DNA of 64,000 nt from an uncultured Litoreibacter sp. (GCF_947501785.1 NZ_CANMXB010000001.1:682001-746000), one strand, 5' to 3'. Shown: positions 34,420 to 44,526, counted from the first letter of the stretch. Notes: generated by a model not told the origin, from the sequence alone. Program-made: numbers and translations.

Positions 34420-35561
34420 GATTTCACCAATGTGGCCGTGGCCATGCAGGCAATGCCTTCGCCGCGACCGGTGAAGCCCAGCCGTTCGGATGTGGTGGCT
34501 TTGACCGAGATACGATCTACGTCAATATTGAGCAATTCCTGCAGCTTGGCGCGCATCGTTGATGTATGCGGCCCGATCTTGGGGAACTCGCAGATCAGGG
34601 TGCAATCGACATGGGTGATTGCGAAGCCCCTGGTGGCTGCCAGCTCGACCGCGTGGGTCAAGAAGATATGGCTTTCCGCGCCTTTCCATTGCGGGTCCGA
34701 CGGCGGGAAGTGCTGGCCGATGTCGCCCTCGGCAAGAGCGCCGTAAATCGCGTCCGTTATCGTGTGCAGGCCCACATCCGCGTCCGAATGGCCTTGCAGG
34801 CCGCGATCATGCGGGATGGACACACCGCACAACATGACATGTGCGCCCTCTCCAAAACGGTGCACGTCGAAGCCATTGCCGGTTCTTACATCCATTATGC
34901 TGGTCTCCAGTCGCTTCGCCGCGCGGGCAAAATCGTTTGGGGTTGTGATCTTGAGGTTGCTTTCGTCGCCGGAAACGATTTTGACGTCGAGCCCGGCGGC
35001 GCAGGCCACCTCCACATCATCGGCGGCGACGCCTTGAAACTGCTGATGGGCTTTGAGTATTTTTGCCAAAACGAAGCCCTGAGGGGTTTGCGCGCGCAAG
35101 AGGCCTGCGCGGTCTTGGGTGCCGGTGACATGTGTGTCGCCTTGCCACAGCGCATCGGTGACTTGCAGCGCCGGGGCCGCGGCGCCAGTGTCTTGCGTCG
35201 CGGCAATCACGTCTGTGATGATCTGGTCCGAGACGCAGGGCCGCGCCACGTCATGGATCAGCACAATGCCGTCTTGCGCCGCGCGCAGCCCGTTTTGGAC
35301 CGAGGCGGCGCGGGTCTCGCCTCCGTCAGTGGTGATGACGGTGCCGGGCAGGTTCAAGGCGCTGACCCGCGCGGCATCGTCGGGATGCGTGACCAGAACG
35401 ATCCCGGTGACCTGCGGGTGGCTCAAAAAACGCTCCAACGTCCAGGCGATCACTGGCTTGCCTGCCACATGCTGCCATTGCTTGGGCAGGTCGCCGCCGG
35501 CGCGCACGCCGCGCCCTGCGGCGACGATGACGGCGGTTACGGAGTGCGGAGCGTTGGACAT
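34416..35561 (-). CDS. ispDF: Bifunctional IspD/IspF isoprenoid enzyme
   Basis: Fusion of two steps of the MEP pathway: MEP cytidylyltransferase (residues 1-220) and 2-C-methyl-D-erythritol 2,4-cyclodiphosphate synthase (about 224-381). The IspD part has [19 protein letters not shown] and HDVARP. The IspF part has the metal ligands DVHRF (Asp232, His234), [33 protein letters not shown] and the C-terminal [15 protein letters not shown]. Such fusions are known in several alphaproteobacteria. It heads the ispDF-pgpA-cinA operon and diverges from dus. Confidence 0.95.
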   Translation of the reverse strand: MSNAPHSVTAVIVAAGRGVRAGGDLPKQWQHVAGKPVIAWTLERFLSHPQVTGIVLVTHPDDAARVSALNLPGTVITTDGGETRAASVQNGLRAAQDGIVLIHDVARPCVSDQIITDVIAATQDTGAAAPALQVTDALWQGDTHVTGTQDRAGLLRAQTPQGFVLAKILKAHQQFQGVAADDVEVACAAGLDVKIVSGDESNLKITTPNDFARAAKRLETSIMDVRTGNGFDVHRFGEGAHVMLCGVSIPHDRGLQGHSDADVGLHTITDAIYGALAEGDIGQHFPPSDPQWKGAESHIFLTHAVELAATRGFAITHVDCTLICEFPKIGPHTSTMRAKLQELLNIDVDRISVKATTSERLGFTGRGEGIACMATATLVKS

Positions 35562-35741
35562 ATGGATTGTCTAGGGTCTCGGCGCGAAAGGGGCAATGGG
35601 CCGAATTCAGCGCCTAATTTTTGGGCAGTTGCTGGTTTGGGGCGGTTTTCTGGGCAAAATGCGCCGTCGCGCTGTTGCGGGGTAACTGATTCAGAGGCAA
35701 AAGGGCGCAACTGCACAAGGATTAAGCACCTGACCATTTCA

Positions 35742-36713
35742 TTGGCAGATACCGACATAGACCTGCCGGTCTTTCTGGCTCCGCTCGCGGGGATCACCGA
35801 TCTGCCGTTTCGCCAGCTGGTCTCACGCTTCGGAGCCGGGCTCGTCGTGTCGGAAATGGTCGCCAGCCAGGAGATGGTGCAGGCCAAGCCGGGGGTGCGC
35901 GAAAAGGCAGAGCTGGGCTTTGACAGCGCCAACACCGCCGTACAGCTGGCGGGTCGGGAGGCCCATTGGATGGCCGAAGCCGCGCGCATGGTGGCGGCGA
36001 ACGGGGCGAAGATCATCGACATCAACATGGGATGCCCGGCCAAGAAGGTGGTCAACGGTTACAGCGGCTCGGCGCTGTTGAAGGACCTGGACCACGCGCT
36101 GGGGCTGATCGAGGCAGTGGTTGCGGCGACCGAGCTGCCAGTGACGTTGAAAACCCGGCTGGGCTGGGATGACGCCCTGCTGAACGCGCCAGAGCTTGCG
36201 CGCCGCGCCGAGGCGGCGGGCATTCAAATGATCACGATTCACGGCCGCACCCGCTGCCAGTTTTACAAGGGCCACGCGGATTGGGCGGCCATTGCGGCCG
36301 TCAAGGACGCGGTGACCATCCCGGTGATTGCCAATGGTGACATCACCAACACCGCCTCTGCGCACGACGCGTTGCGCCTGTCGGGCGCGGATGGGGTGAT
36401 GATCGGGCGGGGCGCGCAGGGCCGGCCTTGGGTGCTGGCGCAGGTGGCTGCGGAGTTGGCCGGCACACCGGCAGCGGAGGCACCAAAGGGGCAGGCGCTC
36501 AGCGAACTGGTTGTCACACATTACGAGGCGATGTTGACCTTCTACGGTCAGGCGCTGGGGGGGCGTGTGTCGCGCAAACATCTTGGCTGGTACATGGACG
36601 TCGCCAATACACCATCTGCCCTGCGCCGCGAGGTTCTGACCGCCAAGGACCCGGCGCGCGTCATCGTGTTACTGCCCGAAGCCATGGCCGGACAAGAGGC
36701 ACGGGCGGCATGA
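35742..36713 (+). CDS. dus: tRNA-dihydrouridine synthase (NifR3 type)
   Basis: FMN enzyme reducing uridines in tRNA. Homology begins at LPVFLAPLAGITDLPFRQLVSRFGAGLVVSEM; later blocks are INMGCPAKKVVNGYSGSALL (catalytic Cys), TLKTRLGWDD, MITIHGRTRCQFYKG and VIANGDITN...GADGVMIGRGAQGRPW. No ATG or GTG fits the N-terminus: I used TTG at 35742, but CTG at 35730 lies 8 nt after AAGGA and is also plausible. In Rhodobacter capsulatus this gene (nifR3) precedes ntrBC, as here, with a 4-bp overlap into ntrB. Confidence 0.9.
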   Translation: MADTDIDLPVFLAPLAGITDLPFRQLVSRFGAGLVVSEMVASQEMVQAKPGVREKAELGFDSANTAVQLAGREAHWMAEAARMVAANGAKIIDINMGCPAKKVVNGYSGSALLKDLDHALGLIEAVVAATELPVTLKTRLGWDDALLNAPELARRAEAAGIQMITIHGRTRCQFYKGHADWAAIAAVKDAVTIPVIANGDITNTASAHDALRLSGADGVMIGRGAQGRPWVLAQVAAELAGTPAAEAPKGQALSELVVTHYEAMLTFYGQALGGRVSRKHLGWYMDVANTPSALRREVLTAKDPARVIVLLPEAMAGQEARAA

Positions 36714-37777
36714 GCGAGGTATTCTTTGACACGTTGTGGACCTCGCTTCCATTGCCGGCGCTGGTGATTGACGGCGACAACATGATCACGCAGGTCAATA
36801 CCGCGATGGAGACGTTTTTGAACCTCTCTGCCCGCTCGATGCTTGCGGCGCCGGTTTGGGACAAGCTGCATGTCAACGCGCCGCTGGACGACGCGGTCAC
36901 CCGCATCCGCCGCGATGACGCGCCGCTATTTGTCAACAATGTGGATGTCGGGTCCGGCGAGCGGCCGCCGGTGCAGTGCAACATCCAGTTCTCAACGCTG
37001 GTCGACCGACCGGGATTCATTCTGATCTTGATGAAACCCCGCGAGCTGTCCGACAAGATGGGGCAGGCACTGCAGTCGAAATCGGCCGCAAAATCGGCCA
37101 TCGGCATGGCTGAGATGCTGGCCCACGAAATCAAGAACCCGCTGGCAGGCATCACCGGCGCGGCGCAGCTTTTGTCGATGGGGTTGGAGCCACAGGATCA
37201 GGAGCTGACCGACCTGATCGTGGCGGAGACCCGTCGCATCGTGAAGCTGCTGGAGCAGGTCGAGCAATTCGGCAACCTGCGCCCTCCGGCACGCAAGGCG
37301 GTCAACCTGCACGACATTCTCGACCGTGCCCGCAAATCGGCGGCAGTGGGCTTTGCCGCCCATATGAAGATTGCCGAGGATTTCGACCCCTCGCTGCCGC
37401 CAACATTTGCCGATACCGATCAGCTGGTGCAGGTCTTCCTCAACCTTCTGAAAAACGCCAGCGAGGCCAACCCGGCCGGCGGCACCATCACCATGCGCAG
37501 CTTCTATGAGCAGTCCGTGCGGGTGCAGCGCCCCGACGGGCAGCGTGTCGCCGTGCCGCTGAATGTTGAAATCATAGATGACGGGCCGGGCCTGCCGGAT
37601 CATTTGGCCAGCGACATATTCGAGCCGTTTGTCTCAGGGCGGGAGAACGGCACCGGCCTGGGTTTGGCCCTTGTTTCAAAGATTGTATCGGAAAATGACG
37701 GGTGGATCGCGGTTTCCAGTGTGCCAGGGCGCACGGTTTTCCGCATCTCGCTGCCTGTTGCATCAAAGGAGGACTAA
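36710..37777 (+). CDS. ntrB: Nitrogen-regulation sensor kinase NtrB
   Basis: Cytoplasmic kinase/phosphatase of NtrC, normally controlled by PII proteins. It has 355 residues from the ATG overlapping the dus stop. The N-terminal PAS domain starts LWTSLPLPALVIDGDNMITQVN. The phospho-acceptor His is in EMLAHEIKNPLAGITGAAQLL. The ATPase domain shows FLNLLKNASEA (N box), DDGPGLPDHL (G1) and ENGTGLGLALVSKI (G2). The neighbouring ntrC begins directly after the stop codon, so the two are co-translated. Confidence 0.95.
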   Translation: MSEVFFDTLWTSLPLPALVIDGDNMITQVNTAMETFLNLSARSMLAAPVWDKLHVNAPLDDAVTRIRRDDAPLFVNNVDVGSGERPPVQCNIQFSTLVDRPGFILILMKPRELSDKMGQALQSKSAAKSAIGMAEMLAHEIKNPLAGITGAAQLLSMGLEPQDQELTDLIVAETRRIVKLLEQVEQFGNLRPPARKAVNLHDILDRARKSAAVGFAAHMKIAEDFDPSLPPTFADTDQLVQVFLNLLKNASEANPAGGTITMRSFYEQSVRVQRPDGQRVAVPLNVEIIDDGPGLPDHLASDIFEPFVSGRENGTGLGLALVSKIVSENDGWIAVSSVPGRTVFRISLPVASKED

Positions 37778-39148
37778 ATGGACGGCACAGTTCTGGTCGC
37801 GGATGACGACCGCACAATCCGCACGGTTCTAACCCAGGCGCTGACACGCGCGGGGTGCAAAGTGCACGCGACGTCGTCACTGACCACGTTGATGCGCTGG
37901 GTGGGCGAGGGCAAGGGGGACCTTGTGATCTCGGACGTCATGATGCCGGACGGAAACGGCATCGAGGCGCTGCCCGACATATTGGAACTACGGCCACAGC
38001 TGCCCGTCATCGTGATCTCGGCGCAAAACACGATTACAACCGCGATCGCGGCCAATGAGGCGGATGCCTACGATTATCTGCCCAAACCCTTCGACCTGCC
38101 TGACCTGATGAAACGGGCCAACCGGGCGCTGGAACGCAAACGCACGACAATCCGCCCTGTGGCCACCGAACAGGGGGCCGACACGGGGGAAGAGCTTCCG
38201 CTGATCGGGCGCACCCCTGCAATGCAGGCGCTCTACAAACTGGTCGCTCAGGTCGTGAACACCGAGCTGCCGGTGATGATCGCGGGCGAAAGCGGCACCG
38301 GCAAAAGCCTGATCGCACGCGCCATCCACGATTTCAGCGACCGGCGGACTTTGCCATTCGTGACCGCCACGCCGAATGATCTCGTCGATATTGAAGGTCC
38401 AGCGACGATCCTCAGCCGCGCCAAGGGTGGCTCCATCCTGTTTGACGAGGTCGGCGATCTTGACGCGGACGCGCAGGCGCGGGTGGTGCGGATGCTCGAC
38501 AGTCTGACAGATGACGCGCCACGCGTCATGGCGACCAGCCAGCAGGGTCTGATGGAAAAGCTGGAATCGGGCGATCTGCGGCAGGACCTGTTCTACCGCC
38601 TGACCGGGGTCACCCTCTCGATCCCCTCACTGCGCGAACGGGTCGATGATATTCCCCTTTTGGCCGAACATTTCCTGACAAAGGCAGAGCGGGACGGCGC
38701 GCCGCACAGAGCCTTGGGCAAAGCGGCGTTGGAGATGATCCGCGCCTATAGCTGGCCGGGCAATGTACGCCAGCTGGAAAACACCGTGCGCCGTCTGATT
38801 GTCACCTCGACCGAGGAAGAAATCGGGCGATCGGATGTGGAACTGGTCTTGGGCAACCAGCCCGAAATCGAGCCGCTGATCGGCGGCGGGGACACGGAAA
38901 AGCTATCGGCGTCGGTGGCCAAGCATCTGCGGCGGTACTTTGATCTGCATGGCGGGGTGTTGCCGCCACCCGGGCTATACGCCCGCATTCTGCGAGAGGT
39001 GGAGCTGCCGTTGCTGGAAATCGCTTTGGATGCCACGGCAGGAAATCAGGCTAAATGTGCCGATCTACTTGGCATCAACCGCAATACCTTGAGAAAAAAG
39101 GTCACCGACCTCGATATTCGCGTGACTCGGCGCCGTAAATTGATGTAA
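37778..39148 (+). CDS. ntrC: Nitrogen response regulator NtrC lacking the GAFTGA loop
   Basis: Response regulator of 456 residues. The receiver has DDD near the start, phospho-acceptor Asp53 and Lys103. The AAA+ domain has Walker A GESGTGKS (170-177) and Walker [13 protein letters not shown] (218-229). Between FVTATPN and Walker B there are about 16 residues where classical NtrC has about 34 including GAFTGA, so the sigma54-contact loop is deleted. This is a known feature of Rhodobacter capsulatus NtrC, which activates sigma70-type promoters. The Fis-type C-terminal helix-turn-helix ([20 protein letters not shown]) is intact. Confidence 0.95.
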   Translation: MDGTVLVADDDRTIRTVLTQALTRAGCKVHATSSLTTLMRWVGEGKGDLVISDVMMPDGNGIEALPDILELRPQLPVIVISAQNTITTAIAANEADAYDYLPKPFDLPDLMKRANRALERKRTTIRPVATEQGADTGEELPLIGRTPAMQALYKLVAQVVNTELPVMIAGESGTGKSLIARAIHDFSDRRTLPFVTATPNDLVDIEGPATILSRAKGGSILFDEVGDLDADAQARVVRMLDSLTDDAPRVMATSQQGLMEKLESGDLRQDLFYRLTGVTLSIPSLRERVDDIPLLAEHFLTKAERDGAPHRALGKAALEMIRAYSWPGNVRQLENTVRRLIVTSTEEEIGRSDVELVLGNQPEIEPLIGGGDTEKLSASVAKHLRRYFDLHGGVLPPPGLYARILREVELPLLEIALDATAGNQAKCADLLGINRNTLRKKVTDLDIRVTRRRKLM

Positions 39149-39151
39149 AAA

Positions 39152-39170
39152 CGCCACAGTCACCGTGGCG
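39152..39170 (+). terminator. Hairpin between ntrC and ntrY
   Basis: Stem CGCCAC/GTGGCG with a 7-nt loop just after the ntrC stop; no U-tract. It may separate the ntrBC and ntrYX transcripts or only slow polymerase. Confidence 0.4.
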
Positions 39171-39232
39171 AATGAACAGCAGTGTTGTTCAGGGATCACA
39201 TCAAAGAAGAGTGGCAAGGTGGTAAAAAGCAG

Positions 39233-41506
39233 ATGAAATCTGGTGCGAGCCGGACCTCTTGGGACAGGCTGAATCAGCTTCGTAAGCGGCGCAGACTGAA
39301 GAATCTCACGACCTTCGGGTTGGTGGTTCTTGGTCCAATTCTGGTGCTTGTCACCTATTTGGGCCTCGGTCCCTATGAGCTGGACCCCTCATCCGGCGGA
39401 ATTCGGCTGATCCTGCTGGCCGACTTGATCTACGCTATCGCAATTGCCGCGCTGGTTTGCATGACAATCGGGCGGTTGATCGCCAAAAGGCGCGTAAAAT
39501 CAAGCGGGTCCCAGCTTCACTTGCGCCTGACGGGGGTGTTCGCATTGGTTGCCCTGATCCCTACGATCATCGTGGCCATCTTTGCGGTAATCACGGTGAA
39601 TTTCGGGTTGGAAGGCTGGTTCTCTGACCGGGTGAGCAACGTGGTGGGCAGCTCACTCGCCGCCGCGCAAGCTTATGAAGACGAGCAGCGTGACAACCTT
39701 GCGGCCGATACCGAACGGCTGGCGGGGTACCTTAATGTCGCGCGGCAAGCCGCTGTTATCGTTGATGATAGCAGCCTTCCCGAAGTGCTGACGCAGGCCC
39801 AGTCCCAGGTACAACGCGGCCTGAAGGAAGCGTTCATCATTGACGGCACCGGCCAGTTGAAGGCCCGCGGCGCGCGCAGCTATCTGTTTGATTTCGAAAT
39901 TCCCGATGAAGACGCCATGGCCCGCGCGCGTGCGGGCGAGCTGGTGATCATCGAAGACTGGCCCAACAGCGAATTCCGCGCGCTGGTGCCGGTCGAGCGG
40001 CTGATAGACCGCTATCTGTACGTGTCACGCAGCGTCGACGGCGAGATTCTGGCCCTGTTGGATGACACGCGTGAAAACGTCCGCCTGTACCAGCAATTGG
40101 AACAGGATCGCGGGCGGCTGCTGCTGGATTTCGGACTTTTGTATCTCGGCTTTGCGGTCATCCTGATCCTTGCGGCGATATGGCTGGGCCTGTGGTTCGC
40201 GGAACGCCTTGCCCGCCCGGTGGGGCGCTTAGCTGAGGCGGCGGAAAAGGTCGGCGAGGGTAATTTGGACGTGCAGGTCATCCCGGCAGATAGCAATGAC
40301 GAGATTGCGCTTCTGGGGACGCTGTTCAACCAGATGACGCGGCAGTTGAAGGGCCAGCGGACCGCCTTGCTGGAAAACACCGCGCAGATTGAACGCCGCC
40401 GCAGGCTCTTTGACTCGGTGTTGTCCTCCGTCACCGCGGGCGTGATCGGGGTCGACGCGGCGGGGCAGGTGACCATCATCAACCGCGCCGCGCGCCGATT
40501 GCTGGATCTGGGTGAAGAAAACCGTAACGGCGAAATGCTAAGCGACGTTGTACCCGAATTCGTCGGTCTCATGGACCGGTTGAAAGAACATCATGCGGAG
40601 ACCGCCCAAGAAGAGATCAAAGTTACCCGCGGCGGCCAGCTTGAAAGCCTTCTGGTCCGCGTGGCCACCCGCATGGGCGAAGACGGCACGGTGGAGGGCT
40701 ATGTGGTCGCGTTTGACGATGTGACCGATCTGGTCTCGGCCCAGAAAATGGCCGCGTGGGGCGACGTGGCCCGCCGCATCGCGCATGAGATCAAGAACCC
40801 GCTAACGCCGATCCAGCTGTCGGCAGAACGGCTGAAACGCAAGTTTGCACCGCTTGCTGGCGATGAGTTGGACAACCTCAACCAATATACGGATGTCATC
40901 ATCCGCCAGACAGGTGACCTGCGCCGCATCGTTGACGAGTTCTCCAAATTCGCACGCATGCCGGAACCCGAGCTGCGCGAAACCGACCTGATGAGCCTGG
41001 TGCGGGACAGCGTCGTGCTGCAGCAGTCGGGCCAGCCGGATGTAGAGATCACGCTTGACGCCGGCGAAGATGAGATACTCACCGAGATTGACCAGACCAT
41101 GATTGGCCAGGCGCTGACCAACCTGATCAAAAACGCGGGCGAGGCCATTGAAAGCTATGTCGAAGCGGGCGCGCCGGACGACCACAAACCGCAGATCAAG
41201 GTCGCGGTCAGAGCGTCCAATGCCAATGTGCAAATCACCATTTCAGACAATGGCATCGGCCTGCCGCAAGACCGCGCGCGGCTGTTTGAACCCTACGTGA
41301 CAACCCGCGAAAAGGGCACCGGCCTTGGCCTGCCCATCGTGCGCAAGATCATCGAAGAACATGGCGGCAGCCTGTCGTTGAAAGACGCAGACCCGTTTGA
41401 CGACACCGGACATGTCGGCGCGCAGGCCGTAATCATCCTGCCGCGCCTGTCCATGACCACCAGACCCAAAACCATGGCCAAGCCGCCCGCCGCGGCAGCG
41501 GAATAA
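39233..41506 (+). CDS. ntrY: Nitrogen-regulation membrane sensor kinase NtrY
   Basis: Membrane histidine kinase, partner of NtrX. I prefer the ATG at 39233 (MKSGASRTSWDRLNQLRKR), giving 757 residues. Membrane helices lie near residues 25-45, 60-80, 100-125 and 300-325, with an extracytoplasmic part between the last two. Then follow a HAMP domain (ERLARPVGRLAEAAEKVGEGNLDV), a PAS domain (DSVLSSVTAGVIGVDAAGQVTIIN), HisKA with RRIAHEIKNPLTPIQLSAERLKRKF, and the ATPase motifs LTNLIKNAGEAIE, DNGIGLPQD and EKGTGLGLPIVRKIIEEHGG. Confidence 0.94.
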   Translation: MKSGASRTSWDRLNQLRKRRRLKNLTTFGLVVLGPILVLVTYLGLGPYELDPSSGGIRLILLADLIYAIAIAALVCMTIGRLIAKRRVKSSGSQLHLRLTGVFALVALIPTIIVAIFAVITVNFGLEGWFSDRVSNVVGSSLAAAQAYEDEQRDNLAADTERLAGYLNVARQAAVIVDDSSLPEVLTQAQSQVQRGLKEAFIIDGTGQLKARGARSYLFDFEIPDEDAMARARAGELVIIEDWPNSEFRALVPVERLIDRYLYVSRSVDGEILALLDDTRENVRLYQQLEQDRGRLLLDFGLLYLGFAVILILAAIWLGLWFAERLARPVGRLAEAAEKVGEGNLDVQVIPADSNDEIALLGTLFNQMTRQLKGQRTALLENTAQIERRRRLFDSVLSSVTAGVIGVDAAGQVTIINRAARRLLDLGEENRNGEMLSDVVPEFVGLMDRLKEHHAETAQEEIKVTRGGQLESLLVRVATRMGEDGTVEGYVVAFDDVTDLVSAQKMAAWGDVARRIAHEIKNPLTPIQLSAERLKRKFAPLAGDELDNLNQYTDVIIRQTGDLRRIVDEFSKFARMPEPELRETDLMSLVRDSVVLQQSGQPDVEITLDAGEDEILTEIDQTMIGQALTNLIKNAGEAIESYVEAGAPDDHKPQIKVAVRASNANVQITISDNGIGLPQDRARLFEPYVTTREKGTGLGLPIVRKIIEEHGGSLSLKDADPFDDTGHVGAQAVIILPRLSMTTRPKTMAKPPAAAAE

Positions 41507-41528
41507 GTGATAAGCAGAGGAGCATAAA

Positions 41529-42953
41529 ATGAGCGATATTCTGATTGTAGATGATGAACGCGACATCCGGGAATTGATCTCGGATATCTTGAAGGATGAG
41601 GGCTTCACCACCCGGCTCGCAGGCACCTCTGATGAATGCATGGCGGAGCTGAACGCAGAGCCGCCGGGCCTGATGATCCTCGACATCTGGCTGAAGGATT
41701 CAGCGATGGACGGGATCGACATCCTCAAACACGTCAAACGCGACACGCCCGACATTCCCGTGGTGATCATTTCCGGCCACGGCAATATCGAGATTGCGGT
41801 CGCGGCAATCAAACAGGGCGCCTATGACTTCATCGAAAAGCCTTTCAACATTGACCAGCTGATGGTGGTGATCACGCGGGCCATGGAAACCTCGCGCCTG
41901 CGCCACGAGAACAACCAGCTCAAACGCGGTGAGGTCGCGAATGCCGAAATGATCGGCGACAGCGCCGCGTTCCGCGCCTTGCAGGGGCAATTAGACAAGG
42001 TCACCAACTCGAACGGGCGGGTGATGTTGACCGGGCCTGCAGGGGCAGGCAAGGATGTGGCCGCGCGCTACATTCACGCCAATTCAAACCGCGCCCATGC
42101 GCCGTTTGTGACGGTCAATTGCGCCACGGTCGAACCCGACCGCATGGAAGAGGTGCTTTTTGGCCGCGAAAGCAAGGAACGCGGGGTCGAACCGGGGTTG
42201 TTGGAACAGGCCCATGGCGGCGTGATCTTCTTTGACGAAGTGGCCGATATGCCGCTCGGCACCCAGTCCAAGATATTGCGGGTGCTGGTGGAACAAAGCT
42301 TCCAACGCGTCGGTGGCAACGACAAGGTGCGGGTGGACTTGCGTGTGATCTCCAGCACCAACAAGGACCTCGAAGGCGAGATAAAGTCCGGCCAATTCCG
42401 CGAAGAGCTGTATCACCGCCTCAACGTGGTCCCGATCCAGGTCCCCAGCTTGGAGGACCGCCGCGAAGACATCCCCACCTTGGCGGAGTTCTTTGTCGAC
42501 GCGTTCAACAAGGTGCAGGGCCTGCCTTTGCGCAAGATCAGCCAGGACGCCGCCGCGCTGCTGCAAACCATGCCATGGCCGGGCAATATCCGGCAACTCA
42601 AGAACATCATGGAACGTGTGCTCATCCTCGGACCCGGTTCGGGCGATATTCAGGCCAAGGAGCTGCCCAGCTCGGAAGGCGGCGAAGGGCAGGGCGACGG
42701 TCTCAAAATCGGCGGCACATTGGCCACGCTCCCATTGCGCGAGGCGCGCGAGCTGTTTGAGCGGGAGTATTTGATGACTCAGATCAACAGGTTCGGCGGC
42801 AACATCTCCCGCACCGCGGCCTTTGTCGGCATGGAACGCAGCGCGCTGCACCGCAAGTTGAAATCGCTGGGCGTCGTTACCTCAAACAAGGCCGGTGCCC
42901 GCGTCGCAGAAGTGCAAGACGCCGAAATGGACGCGACCGGCACAGACGGCTAA
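41529..42953 (+). CDS. ntrX: Response regulator NtrX
   Basis: Regulator of 474 residues paired with NtrY; in alphaproteobacteria NtrYX links nitrogen, redox and envelope control. The receiver has DDERD and Asp52, and Lys in FIEKPF. The AAA+ domain has Walker A GPAGAGKD (169-176) and Walker B GGVIFFDEVADM. At the GAFTGA position it reads FGRESKERGVEPGLLEQ, so the sigma54 loop is absent here too. The C-terminus holds a Fis-type helix-turn-helix (NISRTAAFVGMERSALHRKLKSLGV). The start is 22 bp after ntrY with an AGAGGAG ribosome site. Confidence 0.94.
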   Translation: MSDILIVDDERDIRELISDILKDEGFTTRLAGTSDECMAELNAEPPGLMILDIWLKDSAMDGIDILKHVKRDTPDIPVVIISGHGNIEIAVAAIKQGAYDFIEKPFNIDQLMVVITRAMETSRLRHENNQLKRGEVANAEMIGDSAAFRALQGQLDKVTNSNGRVMLTGPAGAGKDVAARYIHANSNRAHAPFVTVNCATVEPDRMEEVLFGRESKERGVEPGLLEQAHGGVIFFDEVADMPLGTQSKILRVLVEQSFQRVGGNDKVRVDLRVISSTNKDLEGEIKSGQFREELYHRLNVVPIQVPSLEDRREDIPTLAEFFVDAFNKVQGLPLRKISQDAAALLQTMPWPGNIRQLKNIMERVLILGPGSGDIQAKELPSSEGGEGQGDGLKIGGTLATLPLREARELFEREYLMTQINRFGGNISRTAAFVGMERSALHRKLKSLGVVTSNKAGARVAEVQDAEMDATGTDG

Positions 42954-42970
42954 CCCAACATTAAGGTTAA

Positions 42971-43005
42971 CGCGCCCCGCCTGGAAAACGGGGCGCGTCC
43001 ATCTC
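42971..43005 (+). terminator. Terminator after ntrX
   Basis: A 9-bp perfect GC stem (CGCGCCCCG/CGGGGCGCG) with a 9-nt loop, about 18 bp after the ntrX stop, followed by a T-rich run. It probably ends the ntrYX transcript. Confidence 0.8.
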
Positions 43006-43033
43006 TTTCCATGTTCAAAAATATCCTCGCCGA
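43005..43033 (-). repeat. Copy of a dispersed intergenic motif
   Basis: Minus-strand GCGAGGATATTTTTGAACAT followed by GGAAAGA, in the gap between the ntrX terminator and trkA. It is the longest match to the shared core seen at several gene ends in the window. Confidence 0.5.
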
Positions 43034-43149
43034 AGGCTCCACAGCCGGCAAAACACACAAACCCCACCAATACTGCCACCCCTCACAAATCATTGACCCT
43101 CCATGACCGATCTGCCATGCAAACCACCTGAATTTGAGGGATTAACCCA

Positions 43150-44526
43150 ATGAAGGTCATCATCTGCGGCGCGGGTCAGGTTGGCTGGCAAATAGCGCGC
43201 CACCTGTCGGGCGAAAACAACGCGGTCACCGTGGTGGACAACAATCCCGATCTGGTGGCCCGCGCGACCGAGACGCTGGATGTGCAGGGCATCACCGGCA
43301 ATGCCAGCTATCCCGACATTCTGGACGCGGCCGGCGCGCGGGATGCGGATATGATCATCGCGGCAACCTTCTCGGACGAGGTCAACATGGTCACCTGTCA
43401 GGTGGCACATTCGGTCTTTGCCGTGCCGCGCAAAATCGCGCGGCTCAGGGCGCAGTCTTACCTCAACGCGATCTATTCCGATCTCTATCGCCGCGATCAC
43501 CTGCCGATTGACGTGGTGATCTCGCCCGAACGCGAAGTGGCCGAAGCCGCGCTGCAACGCCTCGCCAGCCCCGCGGCCTTTGACACGGAAAGCTTCATGG
43601 GCGGCGAAATGCAGCTTTTGGGCATTCAGTTGGACGAAGATTGCCCGGTTCTGAACACGCCACTGCGCCAGCTGACCGACCTGTTCTCCACCTTACGCGC
43701 CACTGTTGTGGGGGTGCGCCGAAAACGCACGCTTTTTGCGCCGGATGCGGGCGACCAGCTCTTCGCGGAAGACCAGATTTATCTGGCCACGCATCGCGAA
43801 GACATGACGCGGTCACTGGAAATCTTCGGCAAGACCCACAAGAAACAAGAACGCGTTGTTGTGGTCGGTGGCGGCAATGTGGGGCTGGCCGTGGCCAAAG
43901 CCCTGGAATCCCGCACCGAGCGGGTCCGCGCGAAAGTCATCGAAAAGAACCGCCGCTGCGCGGAATTGGCTGCCGACGCGCTGGAACGCACGATCGTGCT
44001 GCATGGCGACGGGCTGAATGGCGACCTGCTGCAGGAGGCCAACATTTCCCGCGCGGACGCGGTTTTGGCCGTCACAGATGACGACAAGACCAACATGTTG
44101 GCCGCCGTGCGGGCCAAATCGGAAGGCTGCCCGATGGCGATCTGCCTGATCAATGATCCCACGTTGATCCCGCTGATGGCGCCGCTGGGCATTGACGCCT
44201 ATATCAACCCGCGCGCCACAACCGTGTCGTCAATTCTGCGCCACGTGCGCCATGGCCGCGTGCGCCAGATCTATTCCATTGGCGACGCTGAGGCCGAGGT
44301 CATCGAGGCTCAGGTGCTCTCCACCTCGCCCATCGCGGGCCAGACCATCCGCGACATCGGCTTCCCCGAGGGCGTGCTGGTGGGGGCGATCCAGAAGGGT
44401 CAGACCGTGCAGCGCCCTATCGGCGCAACACGCGTGGAAGAGGGCGATGTGATCGTGATCTTCGCAATGGCCAGTGACGTGCCAGAGGTGGAGCGGCTGT
44501 TGCAGGTCTCCATCACGTTCTTCTAG
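43150..44526 (+). CDS. trkA: Trk potassium uptake system NAD-binding protein TrkA
   Basis: Cytoplasmic gating subunit of the Trk potassium importer, 458 residues. Two RCK halves each hold a Rossmann NAD site: KVIICGAGQVGWQIARHLSGENNAVTVVDNN at the start and RVVVVGGGNVGLAVAKALESR near residue 235. TrkA-C domains follow each (ends RVEEGDVIVIFAMASDVPEVERLL). trkH begins 3 bp after its stop, so the transporter and its regulator are one operon. Confidence 0.95.
   Translation: MKVIICGAGQVGWQIARHLSGENNAVTVVDNNPDLVARATETLDVQGITGNASYPDILDAAGARDADMIIAATFSDEVNMVTCQVAHSVFAVPRKIARLRAQSYLNAIYSDLYRRDHLPIDVVISPEREVAEAALQRLASPAAFDTESFMGGEMQLLGIQLDEDCPVLNTPLRQLTDLFSTLRATVVGVRRKRTLFAPDAGDQLFAEDQIYLATHREDMTRSLEIFGKTHKKQERVVVVGGGNVGLAVAKALESRTERVRAKVIEKNRRCAELAADALERTIVLHGDGLNGDLLQEANISRADAVLAVTDDDKTNMLAAVRAKSEGCPMAICLINDPTLIPLMAPLGIDAYINPRATTVSSILRHVRHGRVRQIYSIGDAEAEVIEAQVLSTSPIAGQTIRDIGFPEGVLVGAIQKGQTVQRPIGATRVEEGDVIVIFAMASDVPEVERLLQVSITFF

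Noticed and set aside
34566-35741. Long N-terminal extension of the dus frame upstream of 35742
   Set aside because: The extension runs antisense through ispDF and has no homology-like features; the Dus fold begins at LPVFLAPLAGI.
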